From Zoogloea sp. LCSB751 (GTDB lineage Bacteria > Pseudomonadota > Gammaproteobacteria > Burkholderiales > Rhodocyclaceae), in the NCBI RefSeq assembly GCF_002028455.1, contig NZ_MWUM01000006.1, forward strand, positions 186,001 to 250,000: a stretch of DNA of 64,000 nt. The letters are read 5' to 3'. Below, in pieces: positions 27,013 to 37,639 of this stretch; positions within the stretch are counted from its first letter, which is position 1; each line of letters opens with the position of its first letter. Made by a program: the position numbers and the translations under genes. The notes beneath the pieces were generated by a model that made no database searches, had not been told where the DNA came from, and saw nothing but the letters and a program-made list of their open reading frames with translations.

Positions 27013-29214
27013 TCAGGCCATCTGCGAGACCGGCATGGAGAGGTGGAAGCCCTGCGCGTAATCCACGCCCATGCTGCGCAATTCGTCGAGGATGTCCTCC
27101 GATTCGACGAACTCGGCGATGGTCAGGATGCCCAGCTCCTGGCACAGGCGGGTGAGATTGCGGACCAGCGTGCGGTCCACCTTCGACTTGACGATGTTCT
27201 TCACGAAGGCGCCATCGATCTTCACGTAGTCGAAGGTCAGCTCGCGCAGGTAGTGGAAGGAGTTGTAACCGCTGCCAAAGTCGTCCAGCGCGAACAGGAA
27301 GCCCTTCTTGCGCAGGTCGCTGAGGAATTTGCGCATGTGGGTCATGTCGCCGATGGCGTCCCGCTCGAGGATCTCGAAGACGATGACATTGGGCGGGATG
27401 TCGAGCTTGGCGCACAGCTGTTCGGCATAGCCGAGGATGCCGCGGCCCTGGATCTCCTGCGCCGACAGGTTGATGAACAGGCGGAACGGCGGCGTGTCCG
27501 GGGTATCCAGCCGCTCCCGCGCCGCGGCGAAGGCCTGCTCGATGATGGTCCGGTCGAGATCGCGGCCGAGACCGTATTTCTCGATGGTCTCGATGAAGGC
27601 CCCGGCCGACAGCGTGGTGCCGTCCGGCTCGATGATGCGCGCCAGCGTCTCGTAGGCGAAGGGCTGGCCGGTGCGGCAGTCGAAGATGGTCTGGAAGTAC
27701 GGCACCACCCGCTTCTCGCGCAGGGACACGCGCAGCTTCTCGGCGTAGTCGCGGGTCAGGCGGCTGGCATGGACCCGGTCCTTCACCGACTCGAAGGTGC
27801 CGATGGTGTCCTTGCCGAGCTCCTTGGCCCGGTACAGGCCGATGTCCACGCCCGCCATCAGGTCGGTGAGGCTGTTGGCGTCGTTCGGATAGGCGACGAT
27901 GCCGATCGAGGTGGTGACGTGGAAGATCTTGCCGTCGTCACCCTCGAAGCTCATCTGGCGCAGTTCGGTGCGCAGCTTCTCGGCAACGACCATCGCGCCC
28001 TCCAGCCCGGTCTCGACGAGGATGATCGCGAACTCGTCGCCACCGATGCGGGTGGCCAGATCACCGCGCCGCATCACCGTGCGCATCTTCTCGGCGACCT
28101 GCTGCAGCACCATGTCGCCGCGCGGGTGGCCGTAGGTGTCGTTCACATCCTTGAAATCGTCCAGGTCGAGCATCAGGATCGAGAACTCGTGCGCGTGGCG
28201 TTCGGAGCGGCCGAGCTCGTAGCCGAGCATCTCGTTGAAGTAGCGCCGGTTGGGCAGGCCGGTCAGCGGATCGTGGGTCGAATAGTATTCGAGCTCCGAC
28301 AATGTGCGGCTGAGGGCCTTGCTGGACCCGACCACCATCACCATCACGGCGAGGATGGAATGGATCACGCTGCTTTCCTGCGGCGTCAGCCTGTCGAGGG
28401 ACGCGTAGGCGATGCCGAGCAGGCCGGACAGATTGGACGAATCCATGTCCGGCACCGGCACGGTGATCATGCGGATGTTGTTGGCGTCGACGGCCTTGCG
28501 GTTGCGGTTGCGGACGACCTGGAATTCCTCGATGTCCAGCGGCACGTCGGACGGCAGGTCGAGGTGCTCGATCATGTCCCGCGACAGCTTGTGGCGGGCG
28601 GACGTCTTCACCTCCTCCGGATACTCGCCCATGTAGTAGATATACAGGGACAGCGCATTGTCTTCGGAGAAGGCGATGAAGAACACGTCGAAGGGGAAGA
28701 AGGCGTGGAAACCGAGCAGCACCTCCTGCACGAAGGCCTTCCACTGGGTGACCTTCTCATGGGACAGCACGATGGTTTCGAGCACCCGGCTCTGGCGTTC
28801 GAGCAGGTCCTTCTCGATCAGCGTGCCGGCCAGGTCCTTGGAGACCCGGTTGAACTCCAGCATGACCTGCTGCAGGTCGCGGGAGTTGTTGCCGAGCTGG
28901 CGGCGCCGCTCGCCGACCAGCAGTTCTAGGGTTTTGTCGAGGCGCTCGCAGCGCGCCACCGCCCGATCGAGGCCGCGGGTCAGCTCGACCCGCTGGGCGT
29001 CACTCATCGGCAGGCCTTCGACCTGTCCGATGGAGGCCTGCAGCCCCTGCAGGATCTCGGCACGCACGCTCTGCGTCAGTTCGGTGATGCTGGCCGCAAA
29101 CAGGCTGCTGCGCGTCTGGCTCTCGAACAGGGCCGCGAAGCTCTCCAGCACCCGCTGGCGCATGCCCTCCTGTCGCTGCGGAATGACCGGCAAGCGGTGG
29201 GATCTCGGATTCAC
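27013..29214 (-). CDS. GGDEF-EAL protein with GAF-like sensor
   Basis: A 733-residue cytosolic c-di-GMP enzyme. A helical N-terminus leads to a GAF-like domain (about 170-320), then a GGDEF domain with an intact IGGDEF active site (near 391) and the inhibitory RxxD (RRGD) five residues before it, then an EAL domain near 515-733. The EAL motif itself reads YETLARI (Thr for Ala); LDDFGSGYNSF, VKIDGAFVK, INLSAQ and IAEFVES are kept, so it may be a phosphodiesterase as well as a cyclase. The GTG start at 29214 has AGGAGGG and overlaps the stop of the di-iron protein gene by 4 bases, implying coupled function. Confidence 0.93.
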   Translation of the reverse strand: MNPRSHRLPVIPQRQEGMRQRVLESFAALFESQTRSSLFAASITELTQSVRAEILQGLQASIGQVEGLPMSDAQRVELTRGLDRAVARCERLDKTLELLVGERRRQLGNNSRDLQQVMLEFNRVSKDLAGTLIEKDLLERQSRVLETIVLSHEKVTQWKAFVQEVLLGFHAFFPFDVFFIAFSEDNALSLYIYYMGEYPEEVKTSARHKLSRDMIEHLDLPSDVPLDIEEFQVVRNRNRKAVDANNIRMITVPVPDMDSSNLSGLLGIAYASLDRLTPQESSVIHSILAVMVMVVGSSKALSRTLSELEYYSTHDPLTGLPNRRYFNEMLGYELGRSERHAHEFSILMLDLDDFKDVNDTYGHPRGDMVLQQVAEKMRTVMRRGDLATRIGGDEFAIILVETGLEGAMVVAEKLRTELRQMSFEGDDGKIFHVTTSIGIVAYPNDANSLTDLMAGVDIGLYRAKELGKDTIGTFESVKDRVHASRLTRDYAEKLRVSLREKRVVPYFQTIFDCRTGQPFAYETLARIIEPDGTTLSAGAFIETIEKYGLGRDLDRTIIEQAFAAARERLDTPDTPPFRLFINLSAQEIQGRGILGYAEQLCAKLDIPPNVIVFEILERDAIGDMTHMRKFLSDLRKKGFLFALDDFGSGYNSFHYLRELTFDYVKIDGAFVKNIVKSKVDRTLVRNLTRLCQELGILTIAEFVESEDILDELRSMGVDYAQGFHLSMPVSQMA

Positions 29215-29981
29215 GGAACCCTCCTGAAACGCCCGGCCTCCACCATCAGGTCCACGCCGCACTCCAGGTTGCGGAACCAGTCGAGGAAAGCGGGCACCGC
29301 AGCGCCCCGGTAGATGGGGCCGTGCTGGGGTGCGATGAAGTCGATGTCGAGCTGCGACACCGCCTCCACCCACAGGCGCGCAGCCTTGTTGGAGGCCATG
29401 TAGCGGCGGTGGAAGCCTTCGATGTAGGGCAGATGGGCGGCAAAGTCGTCCACATAGGGCTCGTCCTCGCCGTCGGGCATCATCGCCGCCCCGATGTCGC
29501 CGGTGAACAGCACTTTCGAGATCGGGTCGTAGACGTTGATCTGCCCTTCCGAGTGCAGGAAGTGCGCCGGCACCAGGTCCAGCCTGAAGCCCTCGGCCAG
29601 TTCGACCTGCATGCCCTCGTCGGGCACGCCGATGAAGCGGCGCATCGACGAGATGCCGTAGTGCGGCAGGAAGCGCATCCAGATGCTCGACACGTAAACC
29701 GGCGCCTCGGAGATTTCCAGCCAGGTGGCCAGGCCGCCGACGATGTCCGGGTCCTGGTGGGACAGCATGATGGCCTTCAGCCGGTCCGGGCTCACGTAGC
29801 GCAGCAGCTCGGACAGCACCCGCGGCATCACGCCGAAGCCGCCCGGATCGAGCAGCACGCCGTCGTCGCCATGGACAACCAGATACTGGTTGGAACGGAT
29901 GCCGTCCTCTTCGCCCGGCTCGCTCTCATTCAACAGGATGAACTTGTGATCGTCAGTATTGAACAGGGGGATGTTGCGCAT
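29211..29981 (-). CDS. ODP-like di-iron metallo-beta-lactamase-fold protein (oxygen sensor candidate)
   Basis: A 256-residue MBL-fold protein of the flavodiiron-like branch without a flavodoxin domain. Motifs: QYLVVHGDDGVLLDPGGFG, LSHQDPDIVGGL (metal loop in place of HxHxDH), PAHFLHSEGQINVYD, VLFTGDIGAA and APQHGPIYRG. Stand-alone proteins of this type (ODP) bind O2 at a di-iron site and work with chemoreceptors or c-di-GMP enzymes. Here the gene overlaps a GGDEF-EAL gene and sits next to an Aer-like PAS protein. The ligand is inferred, not shown. Confidence 0.8.
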   Translation of the reverse strand: MRNIPLFNTDDHKFILLNESEPGEEDGIRSNQYLVVHGDDGVLLDPGGFGVMPRVLSELLRYVSPDRLKAIMLSHQDPDIVGGLATWLEISEAPVYVSSIWMRFLPHYGISSMRRFIGVPDEGMQVELAEGFRLDLVPAHFLHSEGQINVYDPISKVLFTGDIGAAMMPDGEDEPYVDDFAAHLPYIEGFHRRYMASNKAARLWVEAVSQLDIDFIAPQHGPIYRGAAVPAFLDWFRNLECGVDLMVEAGRFRRVP

Positions 29982-30043
29982 GCTGCTTCCTAAAATCCTT
30001 CTATGCCTGTCTCAGGCGGGGGGCGGTGACGGATTCACCGTTT

Positions 30044-30829
30044 TCACACCTTGTGAATTCTGAACTCGCCGATCATGGCCTTGAGGTTTCCCGACGTGGC
30101 GAGAAGCTCGCCCGCCGCCCGCTTGGCGTCACGGGAAGCCTGCAGGTTGCCCTCGGCGATCTGGTCGAAGAATCGAATCACCCTCGCCAGCGGACGATCG
30201 ACGCGCAGCGAGAAATAGATGCCGACGGAGATGGAGACGAGGGTGGATACGAGCGCGGCCGTACCGACGAACGCAGTACGCGCCGGCGTCAGCTCGCCGG
30301 CAAAGCTCGCCACCATTATCCCTGCTGATAACATGGCCATGGCGCCCATTATGGCCCACAAGCGGGTGCTGAAGGAAAAACGCCCCAGCAAGCCGGCATT
30401 GACGCCCGGGAAGCGGGCCCGCCCCTCCCGGACCTGGGCGTACAGGTGCTCGGCAGCGCGCACCGCGTCGCGGGCCGGCTCGGTGCGCACCGACATGTAG
30501 CCCACCGCCTGGCCGTTCTTGCGAACCGGCACCACGAAGGCCCTGACCCCGTAGTAGTCGCCGTTCTTGCAGCGGTTCTTGACCAGGCCATGCCACGGCA
30601 GACCGCTCCTGACCGTCTGCCACAGGTCGGCAAAGGCTTGCAGTGGCATGTCGGGATGACGCACCAGACTGTGGGGGCGCCCGATCAGCTCGTCGCGCTG
30701 GAAGCCGCTGATGTCTACGAACGCATCGTTGGCGTGGGTGATGATGCCTTTCAGATCGGTTTTGGAGACCAGGTAGCGCCCCGGGGGGAAAGGCACTTCG
30801 GTCTGTGTAACAGGTAGGTTGACCTTCAC
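30044..30829 (-). CDS. Aer-like PAS protein lacking the MCP signalling domain
   Basis: A 261-residue protein. The N-terminal PAS domain (about 12-120) matches Aer: KGIITHANDAFVDISGFQRDELIGRPHSLVRHPDMP, NRCKNGDYYGVRAFVVPV. Two membrane helices follow (about 155-200), then a HAMP-like VDRPLARVIRFFDQIAEGNL. It ends after a short helix (AAGELLATSGNLKAMIGEFRI) that looks like the C-terminal end of a chemoreceptor; the roughly 230-residue methyl-accepting domain of a normal Aer (about 500 residues) is missing. It probably senses redox through FAD or haem and acts through a partner. In-frame internal deletion is one explanation. Confidence 0.82.
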   Translation of the reverse strand: MKVNLPVTQTEVPFPPGRYLVSKTDLKGIITHANDAFVDISGFQRDELIGRPHSLVRHPDMPLQAFADLWQTVRSGLPWHGLVKNRCKNGDYYGVRAFVVPVRKNGQAVGYMSVRTEPARDAVRAAEHLYAQVREGRARFPGVNAGLLGRFSFSTRLWAIMGAMAMLSAGIMVASFAGELTPARTAFVGTAALVSTLVSISVGIYFSLRVDRPLARVIRFFDQIAEGNLQASRDAKRAAGELLATSGNLKAMIGEFRIHKV

Positions 30830-31090
30830 GGGTTGTCTTTGGTGTGTATGCCCTCCGGTCGATCTGGCGGCTCGGTAACCGGGGAGACGCGTGCTGTTTT
30901 CCAGGATGCCCGGGCTATGTTCTTTGTATGGTGCCCGGCATCAACGTCAGCCACGAATTCGATGGCCTCGCGCCCGACGATAGCAATCTTTCATGGGGGT
31001 GTATGTCAGGTTTTCCTGAAACGTGCGCAGAAAACCCTGATTCGCCAATGGTCTCCCAACCGACCTCCGAAAGCGGCCCTTGCGCTCTCC

Positions 31091-31723
31091 TCAGGCGACG
31101 GTCAGGCCGTGGCGGATCGCATAGCGGATCAGGTCCGCATTGTTGTCCACCTGCAGCTTTTCCATCAGGCGCATCTTGTGGGTGCTGACGGTCTTCGGAC
31201 TGAGGTGCAGCTGGTCGGCGATCTCTCCCAGGGGTAGCCCGGCAGCAATGCCTTCGAGCACCTGACGCTCCCGCTCGGACAGGGCTTCGTGGGCCAGCGG
31301 GCGGGACGGCCCGCGATCGAAGACCATCAGGTCCACCAGCGCCGGATCGATGAAGCGGCCGCCATGGGCCACCTTGCGGATCGCCGCCAGCAGTACCTCC
31401 GGCTCGCTGTCCTTGGTCACGTAGCCGCTGGCCCCGGCGCGCAGAGCACGGGCCACGATCTGCCCCTCGTTGTGCATCGACAGGACCAGGATGGGCAGTT
31501 GCGGATGCTCGACCTGCAATCGGCCGATGAGCGCCAGGCCGGCCAGGCCGGGCATCGACATGTCGAGCAGCAGCAGCTCGACGGCGCGCCGCTGCAACTG
31601 CGCGAAGATGTCCTCGCCGCGGGTTGCCTCGGCCACCACCGCGATATCGATGGTCGTGGCGATGATCTGCTTGAGGCCGCTGCGGACGATGGCATGGTCG
31701 TCGGCGATCATCAGGTTGATCAC
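31091..31723 (-). CDS. NarL/FixJ-family response regulator
   Basis: A 210-residue regulator: receiver domain at 1-120 with phosphorylation site Asp54 (LLLLDMSMPGL) and acidic pair Asp8-Asp9, then a LuxR-type helix-turn-helix (about 145-208, LSERERQVLEGIAAGLPLGEIADQLHLSPKTVSTHKMRLMEKL). It pairs with the upstream histidine kinase, whose stop it overlaps by 4 bases. Target genes are unknown; the neighbouring PAS/ODP/c-di-GMP genes are candidates. Confidence 0.95.
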   Translation of the reverse strand: MINLMIADDHAIVRSGLKQIIATTIDIAVVAEATRGEDIFAQLQRRAVELLLLDMSMPGLAGLALIGRLQVEHPQLPILVLSMHNEGQIVARALRAGASGYVTKDSEPEVLLAAIRKVAHGGRFIDPALVDLMVFDRGPSRPLAHEALSERERQVLEGIAAGLPLGEIADQLHLSPKTVSTHKMRLMEKLQVDNNADLIRYAIRHGLTVA

Positions 31724-32889
31724 GGCCGGGCTTTCTCCAGCAGCGGGAGCTCGATGGACACCGTGGTTCCGCGCCCCGGACTGCTGTCGAAGAGCAGGTT
31801 TCCGTCGAGGGCCAGCACCCGCTCACGCATGCCGAGCAGGCCGAAGCTGTGCAGCTTGTCGGTGGCCTGCGGGTCGAAGCCGCAGCCGTCATCGGCAATG
31901 CGCAGGCGCAGGCGGTCGCCCTCCCGCGCCAGTGACACCTCTACGTGACGGGCGCGGGCATGGCGGGCGATATTGGTCAGCGACTCCTGCACCAGGCGGA
32001 ACACCACCGTCGCGCGAGCTTCGTCCATCGCCAGCTCGTCGTCGCACACGTAGAAACGGCAGCGGATCTCGGAGCGGCGCTGGAGGTCCTCCAGCAGCCA
32101 TTCGATGGCCGGCACCAGGCCCAGGTCGAGGGCCGCCGGGCGCAGGTTGCTGGCGATCTGGCGCACCACGTCGATGGTCCCTTCGGCCAGTTCGCGCATG
32201 CGCTCGGCCATGCGGAACAGCTCGGGGTTGTGGCCGAAGCCGATGCGCAGCAGGGAGATGTCCATCTTCAGCGCGGTCAGGCGCTGGCCCAGTTCGTCGT
32301 GGATCTCGCGGGCGATGTGCTTGCGCTCCTGCTCGAGCAGGGTCTTCTGGTGATGGGACAGTTCGCGCAGTTCCCGCCGCGATTCGAGCAGGGCCCGTTC
32401 CGCCTGCTTCTGGGTATCGATGTCGAGCATCTGCCCGACCGAGGCGATCATCCGGCCGTTCTTGTCGAGGATCTCGGAGACCACCATCAGCGCCCACACC
32501 ACGCGGCCATCCTTGCGTACGTAGCGCTTTTCCATCTGGAACTTGGGCAGCGTGCCGTCGAGCATGCGGGCCCGCGCACTGACGTTGTCGGCCAGATCGT
32601 CGGGATGGGTGATGTCGTGGTAGGACATGCCCAGCAATTCGGCCTCGGAATAGCCGACGAACTCGCACATGGCCTGGTTGACCTTGATGTAGCGCCCCTC
32701 GAAGTCGGCCACCGCCATGCCGACCGCGGCGGAATCGAAGGTGCTCTGGAAGAACTCCTTGCTGAGGCGCATCTCCTCCTTCGCGCGGCGGAACCGGGCG
32801 ACTGCGGCGCAAGCGCCGCCCACCGTCGACACGCTCAGCAGGGTCATCGCCACGGCGATGGAGAGATTGATGTTCGCGAGTACGTCCAT
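31720..32889 (-). CDS. NarX/DegS-type PAS sensor histidine kinase
   Basis: A 389-residue kinase. One N-terminal membrane helix (about 8-31), a PAS domain (about 45-165, FFQSTFDSAAVGMAVADFEGRYIKVN, YSEAELLGM, VRKDGRVVWALMVVSEI), a HisKA_3 domain with REIHDELGQRLTAL (His197), and an HATPase domain ending in FGLLGMRERVLALDG. It has no periplasmic domain, so it senses a cytosolic or membrane redox cue through PAS. Its downstream neighbour is its cognate NarL-type regulator. Confidence 0.95.
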   Translation of the reverse strand: MDVLANINLSIAVAMTLLSVSTVGGACAAVARFRRAKEEMRLSKEFFQSTFDSAAVGMAVADFEGRYIKVNQAMCEFVGYSEAELLGMSYHDITHPDDLADNVSARARMLDGTLPKFQMEKRYVRKDGRVVWALMVVSEILDKNGRMIASVGQMLDIDTQKQAERALLESRRELRELSHHQKTLLEQERKHIAREIHDELGQRLTALKMDISLLRIGFGHNPELFRMAERMRELAEGTIDVVRQIASNLRPAALDLGLVPAIEWLLEDLQRRSEIRCRFYVCDDELAMDEARATVVFRLVQESLTNIARHARARHVEVSLAREGDRLRLRIADDGCGFDPQATDKLHSFGLLGMRERVLALDGNLLFDSSPGRGTTVSIELPLLEKARP

Positions 32890-33140
32890 GCGCTTCGAAA
32901 GGGTCCGACTGCCCGGGGCTCAACAGCCCTGCACCTGCACTGCAAGATCGGGCCGTTCCCCCCGGCGCGGACAAGCCTCGCCGGCGGGCCGGACACCATC
33001 ATTGCAACGCAGGTTAACACAAGCCTTCAGGCACCTTGCGGTACTCCACCACGCTCCGGATCGCGTTTGCAGCGCCCCGCGCGATTTCCGCCCCCTCCGT
33101 GGAAAAGACCGCCGGTTGCGGCTTTCCGGCCGGCAGGGGG

Positions 33141-35291
<2,151 letters not shown>

Positions 35292-35355
35292 GCGGCGCAG
35301 CCCGACGGGCGGGTTCATCCGGGCCCGGCCGTCGGACTCGCCCGGAGCCCGACCC

Positions 35356-36204
35356 ATGACCTCTCCCCTCACCCTCGTTTCCGAGAACCGCAGCTTCGGC
35401 GGCTGGCACCGCCGCTACCGGCATGCCGCCACCAGCACCGGCTGCGACATGACCTTCGCCGTGTTCCTGCCACCGCAGGCCGAGAACGGCCCGGTGCCGG
35501 TGCTGTACTGGCTGTCCGGCCTCACCTGCACCGACGAGAATTTCATGCAGAAAGCCGGCGCCCACCGGGTGGCCGCCGAACTGGGCATCGCCATCGTCGC
35601 CCCCGACACCAGCCCGCGCGGCGCCAACGTCCCCGGCGACCCGGATGGCGCGTGGGATTTCGGCCACGGTGCCGGCTTCTACGTGAACGCCACCCAGGCC
35701 CCGTGGAAGGCCCACTACCGCATGCACGACTACGTGGTACATGAGCTGCTGGCCCTCGTCGAGGCGAACCTGCCGATAAGCCCGCGCCGCGCCATTTCCG
35801 GCCATTCGATGGGTGGCCACGGCGCGCTGGTGTGCGCACTACGCAACCCCGGCCGCTACCTGTCGGTGTCGGCCTTCGCGCCGATCAGCAACCCGATGGA
35901 CTGCCCGTGGGGGCACAAGGCCTTGTCCCGCTACCTCGGCGAAGACCGGGAGGCCTGGCGCGCGTGGGACGCCTGCGAGCTGATCGCCGGCGCCGGCGAA
36001 CGCCTGCCGCTGCTGGTGGACCAGGGCGAGGCCGACAGCTTCCTCGCCGAACAGCTCAAGCCGGATGCCCTCGCCCGCGCCTGCGCCGCCGCCGGCCACC
36101 CGCTGACCCTGCGCCGCCAGCCGGGCTATGACCACAGCTACTACTTCATCGCCAGCTTCATCGAAGAGCACCTGCGCCACCACGCGGCGGCGCTGCACGG
36201 CTGA
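35356..36204 (+). CDS. fghA: S-formylglutathione hydrolase
   Basis: A 282-residue esterase-D-type alpha/beta hydrolase releasing formate and glutathione from S-formylglutathione. The nucleophile lies in [11 protein letters not shown] (about residues 148-158); [19 protein letters not shown] is the conserved oxyanion/Cys region, and the catalytic His is in GYDHSYYF near the C-terminus. It is 64 bases downstream of adhC on the same strand, so the two form a detoxification operon. Confidence 0.97.
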   Translation: MTSPLTLVSENRSFGGWHRRYRHAATSTGCDMTFAVFLPPQAENGPVPVLYWLSGLTCTDENFMQKAGAHRVAAELGIAIVAPDTSPRGANVPGDPDGAWDFGHGAGFYVNATQAPWKAHYRMHDYVVHELLALVEANLPISPRRAISGHSMGGHGALVCALRNPGRYLSVSAFAPISNPMDCPWGHKALSRYLGEDREAWRAWDACELIAGAGERLPLLVDQGEADSFLAEQLKPDALARACAAAGHPLTLRRQPGYDHSYYFIASFIEEHLRHHAAALHG

Positions 36205-36211
36205 GGCCGGG

Positions 36212-36235
36212 GTGGGCGAATGAATTCGCCCCCAC
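36212..36235. repeat. REP-type palindrome, single copy
   Basis: GTGGGCGAATGAATTCGCCCCCAC, 24 bases split here into GTGGGCGAATG and AATTCGCCCCCAC: the same core as the copies at 17452, 44089 and 56650. It sits in the gap behind fghA and may serve as the transcript end. Confidence 0.75.
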
Positions 36236-36282
36236 GACTTGCTTGAAGGACCACGCGCCGGGCCTCTTACTGCCCGGCGCGC

Positions 36283-37614
36283 TCAACCGCGGGCGATCTC
36301 CCGCACCGCCGTCACCAGCCGGTCCAGGTCGGCCGGGCGGGTGAAGATGGCCGGCGTGATGCGCACTACGGCCCCCGAGGCGAGCCCACCGCGGGCCACC
36401 GTGAAGATGCCGTACTGCTCGCGCAGGCGGCGCGCCAGGGCCTGGCTGTCGGCCAGGCTGCTGCGGCCGCCGATGCGCAGCGCGCTGATCGCCCCGTGCA
36501 GGCGCGGCGCGTCCGGAGTGAGGATCTGCACGCCCTTCACATCCCTCACCCGCTCCACCCAGTAGTCGCGCAGGTAGCGCAAGCGGGCCTCCTTGTTGGG
36601 CACCCCGATGGCGGCCTGGAAGTCCAGCGCGGTGGGCACCGTCATCACGTTGGCGGTGGCCGTAGTGCCGGAATGGACCCGCGAACGGATGTCGCCGGTG
36701 CCCTCCCCGGCCGCGCTGAGGTGCGGCGCGATGTCGTCCAGGCGGCTCTTGCGGATGTACAGGAAGCCCACGCCCAGCGGCGCACCGACCCACTTGTGCA
36801 GATTGAACGCGGCGAAGTCGACGCCGCCCAGTTCTGGCAGGCGGAAGTCGATGTGGCCCCACGAGTGGGCCGCGTCGAGAATCACATCCACCCCGCGGGC
36901 CTTGGCCAGCCGGGTGATCTCCGCCACCGGCAGGATCAGCCCGGTCTTGTGGTTGATATGGGTCAGCAGCAACAGGCGCGTGCCCGGGTTGGCCGCCAGC
37001 CCCTTGGCGTAGGCATCGAGGATGCCGGCCTCGGTGGCCGGCTCCGGCAGCACGATGCGCGCCACCTTCACACCGCGCCGCTCCGGCAGGTAGTCGAAGA
37101 CGCTCTGCGCGCTGTCGTAGTCCAGGTCGGCGTACATCACCGTGTCGCCGGGCTTGAGGCCGCGGTAGTTGGTGATCAGGTTCTGCAGCGCCTCGGTGGC
37201 GCCGCGGGTCAGTGCGATCTCGTCGGCCTGCACGCCCAGCAGCGCGGCGATACGGCCACGCACGGCGTCCGTCTCGCGGCTGTATTCCTGGCGCAGGAAG
37301 TAAGAGTTGCGCTCGTTGAGGCGCTCGATGTTGCGCTGCAGTTCGACCAGCACCGGGCGCGGCATGATGCCGTAGAAGCCGTGCTCCAGATTGACGAAAT
37401 CCGGCGACTGGCGATACAGCGCGGCGATCTGCGTCCAGTAGGCCTCGTTGCGGGCCACCGTCAGCGCATCGCCGCCCGGCACGGCGGGCAGTGCGACGGC
37501 CGGGACAGCCGCCGACTGGGCCAGGGCCGGCGCCCCGCGCAGGGCAGAGGCAGCGGCCACGGCGAGGCCGAGGGAGCCCTTCAACAGGGTCCGGCGGGAG
37601 AGTTGGGGATTCAT
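36283..37614 (-). CDS. Tat-exported class V aminotransferase (isopenicillin-N epimerase-like)
   Basis: A 443-residue PLP enzyme of fold type I. The N-terminus is a Tat signal (SRRTLLKGSLGLAVAAASA, cleaved near residue 32), so the enzyme acts in the periplasm, which is unusual for a PLP protein. Catalytic region: LTRGATEALQNLITNYRG, DAAHSWGHIDF and FNLHKWVGAPLGVGFLY with the Schiff-base Lys. It is 25 bases downstream of a TonB receptor gene on the same strand. Substrate unknown; cysteine-desulfurase or racemase/epimerase chemistry is possible from the family. Confidence 0.85.
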   Translation of the reverse strand: MNPQLSRRTLLKGSLGLAVAAASALRGAPALAQSAAVPAVALPAVPGGDALTVARNEAYWTQIAALYRQSPDFVNLEHGFYGIMPRPVLVELQRNIERLNERNSYFLRQEYSRETDAVRGRIAALLGVQADEIALTRGATEALQNLITNYRGLKPGDTVMYADLDYDSAQSVFDYLPERRGVKVARIVLPEPATEAGILDAYAKGLAANPGTRLLLLTHINHKTGLILPVAEITRLAKARGVDVILDAAHSWGHIDFRLPELGGVDFAAFNLHKWVGAPLGVGFLYIRKSRLDDIAPHLSAAGEGTGDIRSRVHSGTTATANVMTVPTALDFQAAIGVPNKEARLRYLRDYWVERVRDVKGVQILTPDAPRLHGAISALRIGGRSSLADSQALARRLREQYGIFTVARGGLASGAVVRITPAIFTRPADLDRLVTAVREIARG

Positions 37615-37639
37615 GACAGTGATTCCGTAAAGGGCGCGC

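Noticed and set aside
27043..28929. Long plus-strand frame opposite the GGDEF-EAL gene
   Set aside because: Antisense shadow of a GC-rich gene; no recognisable motif.
29211..29981. Glyoxalase II or flavodiiron NO/O2 reductase
   Set aside because: No flavodoxin domain, and the metal loop HQDPD differs from glyoxalase HxHxDH; ODP-like is the better fit.
30830..31090. c-di-GMP (GEMM) riboswitch in the leader of the Aer-like gene
   Set aside because: A GGTTACCGAGCC tract on the minus strand recalls GEMM, but the other conserved blocks could not be found in order.
36283..37614. Cysteine desulfurase IscS/SufS
   Set aside because: Same fold, but the Tat signal, the isolated context and the motif set fit the isopenicillin-N-epimerase-like group better.
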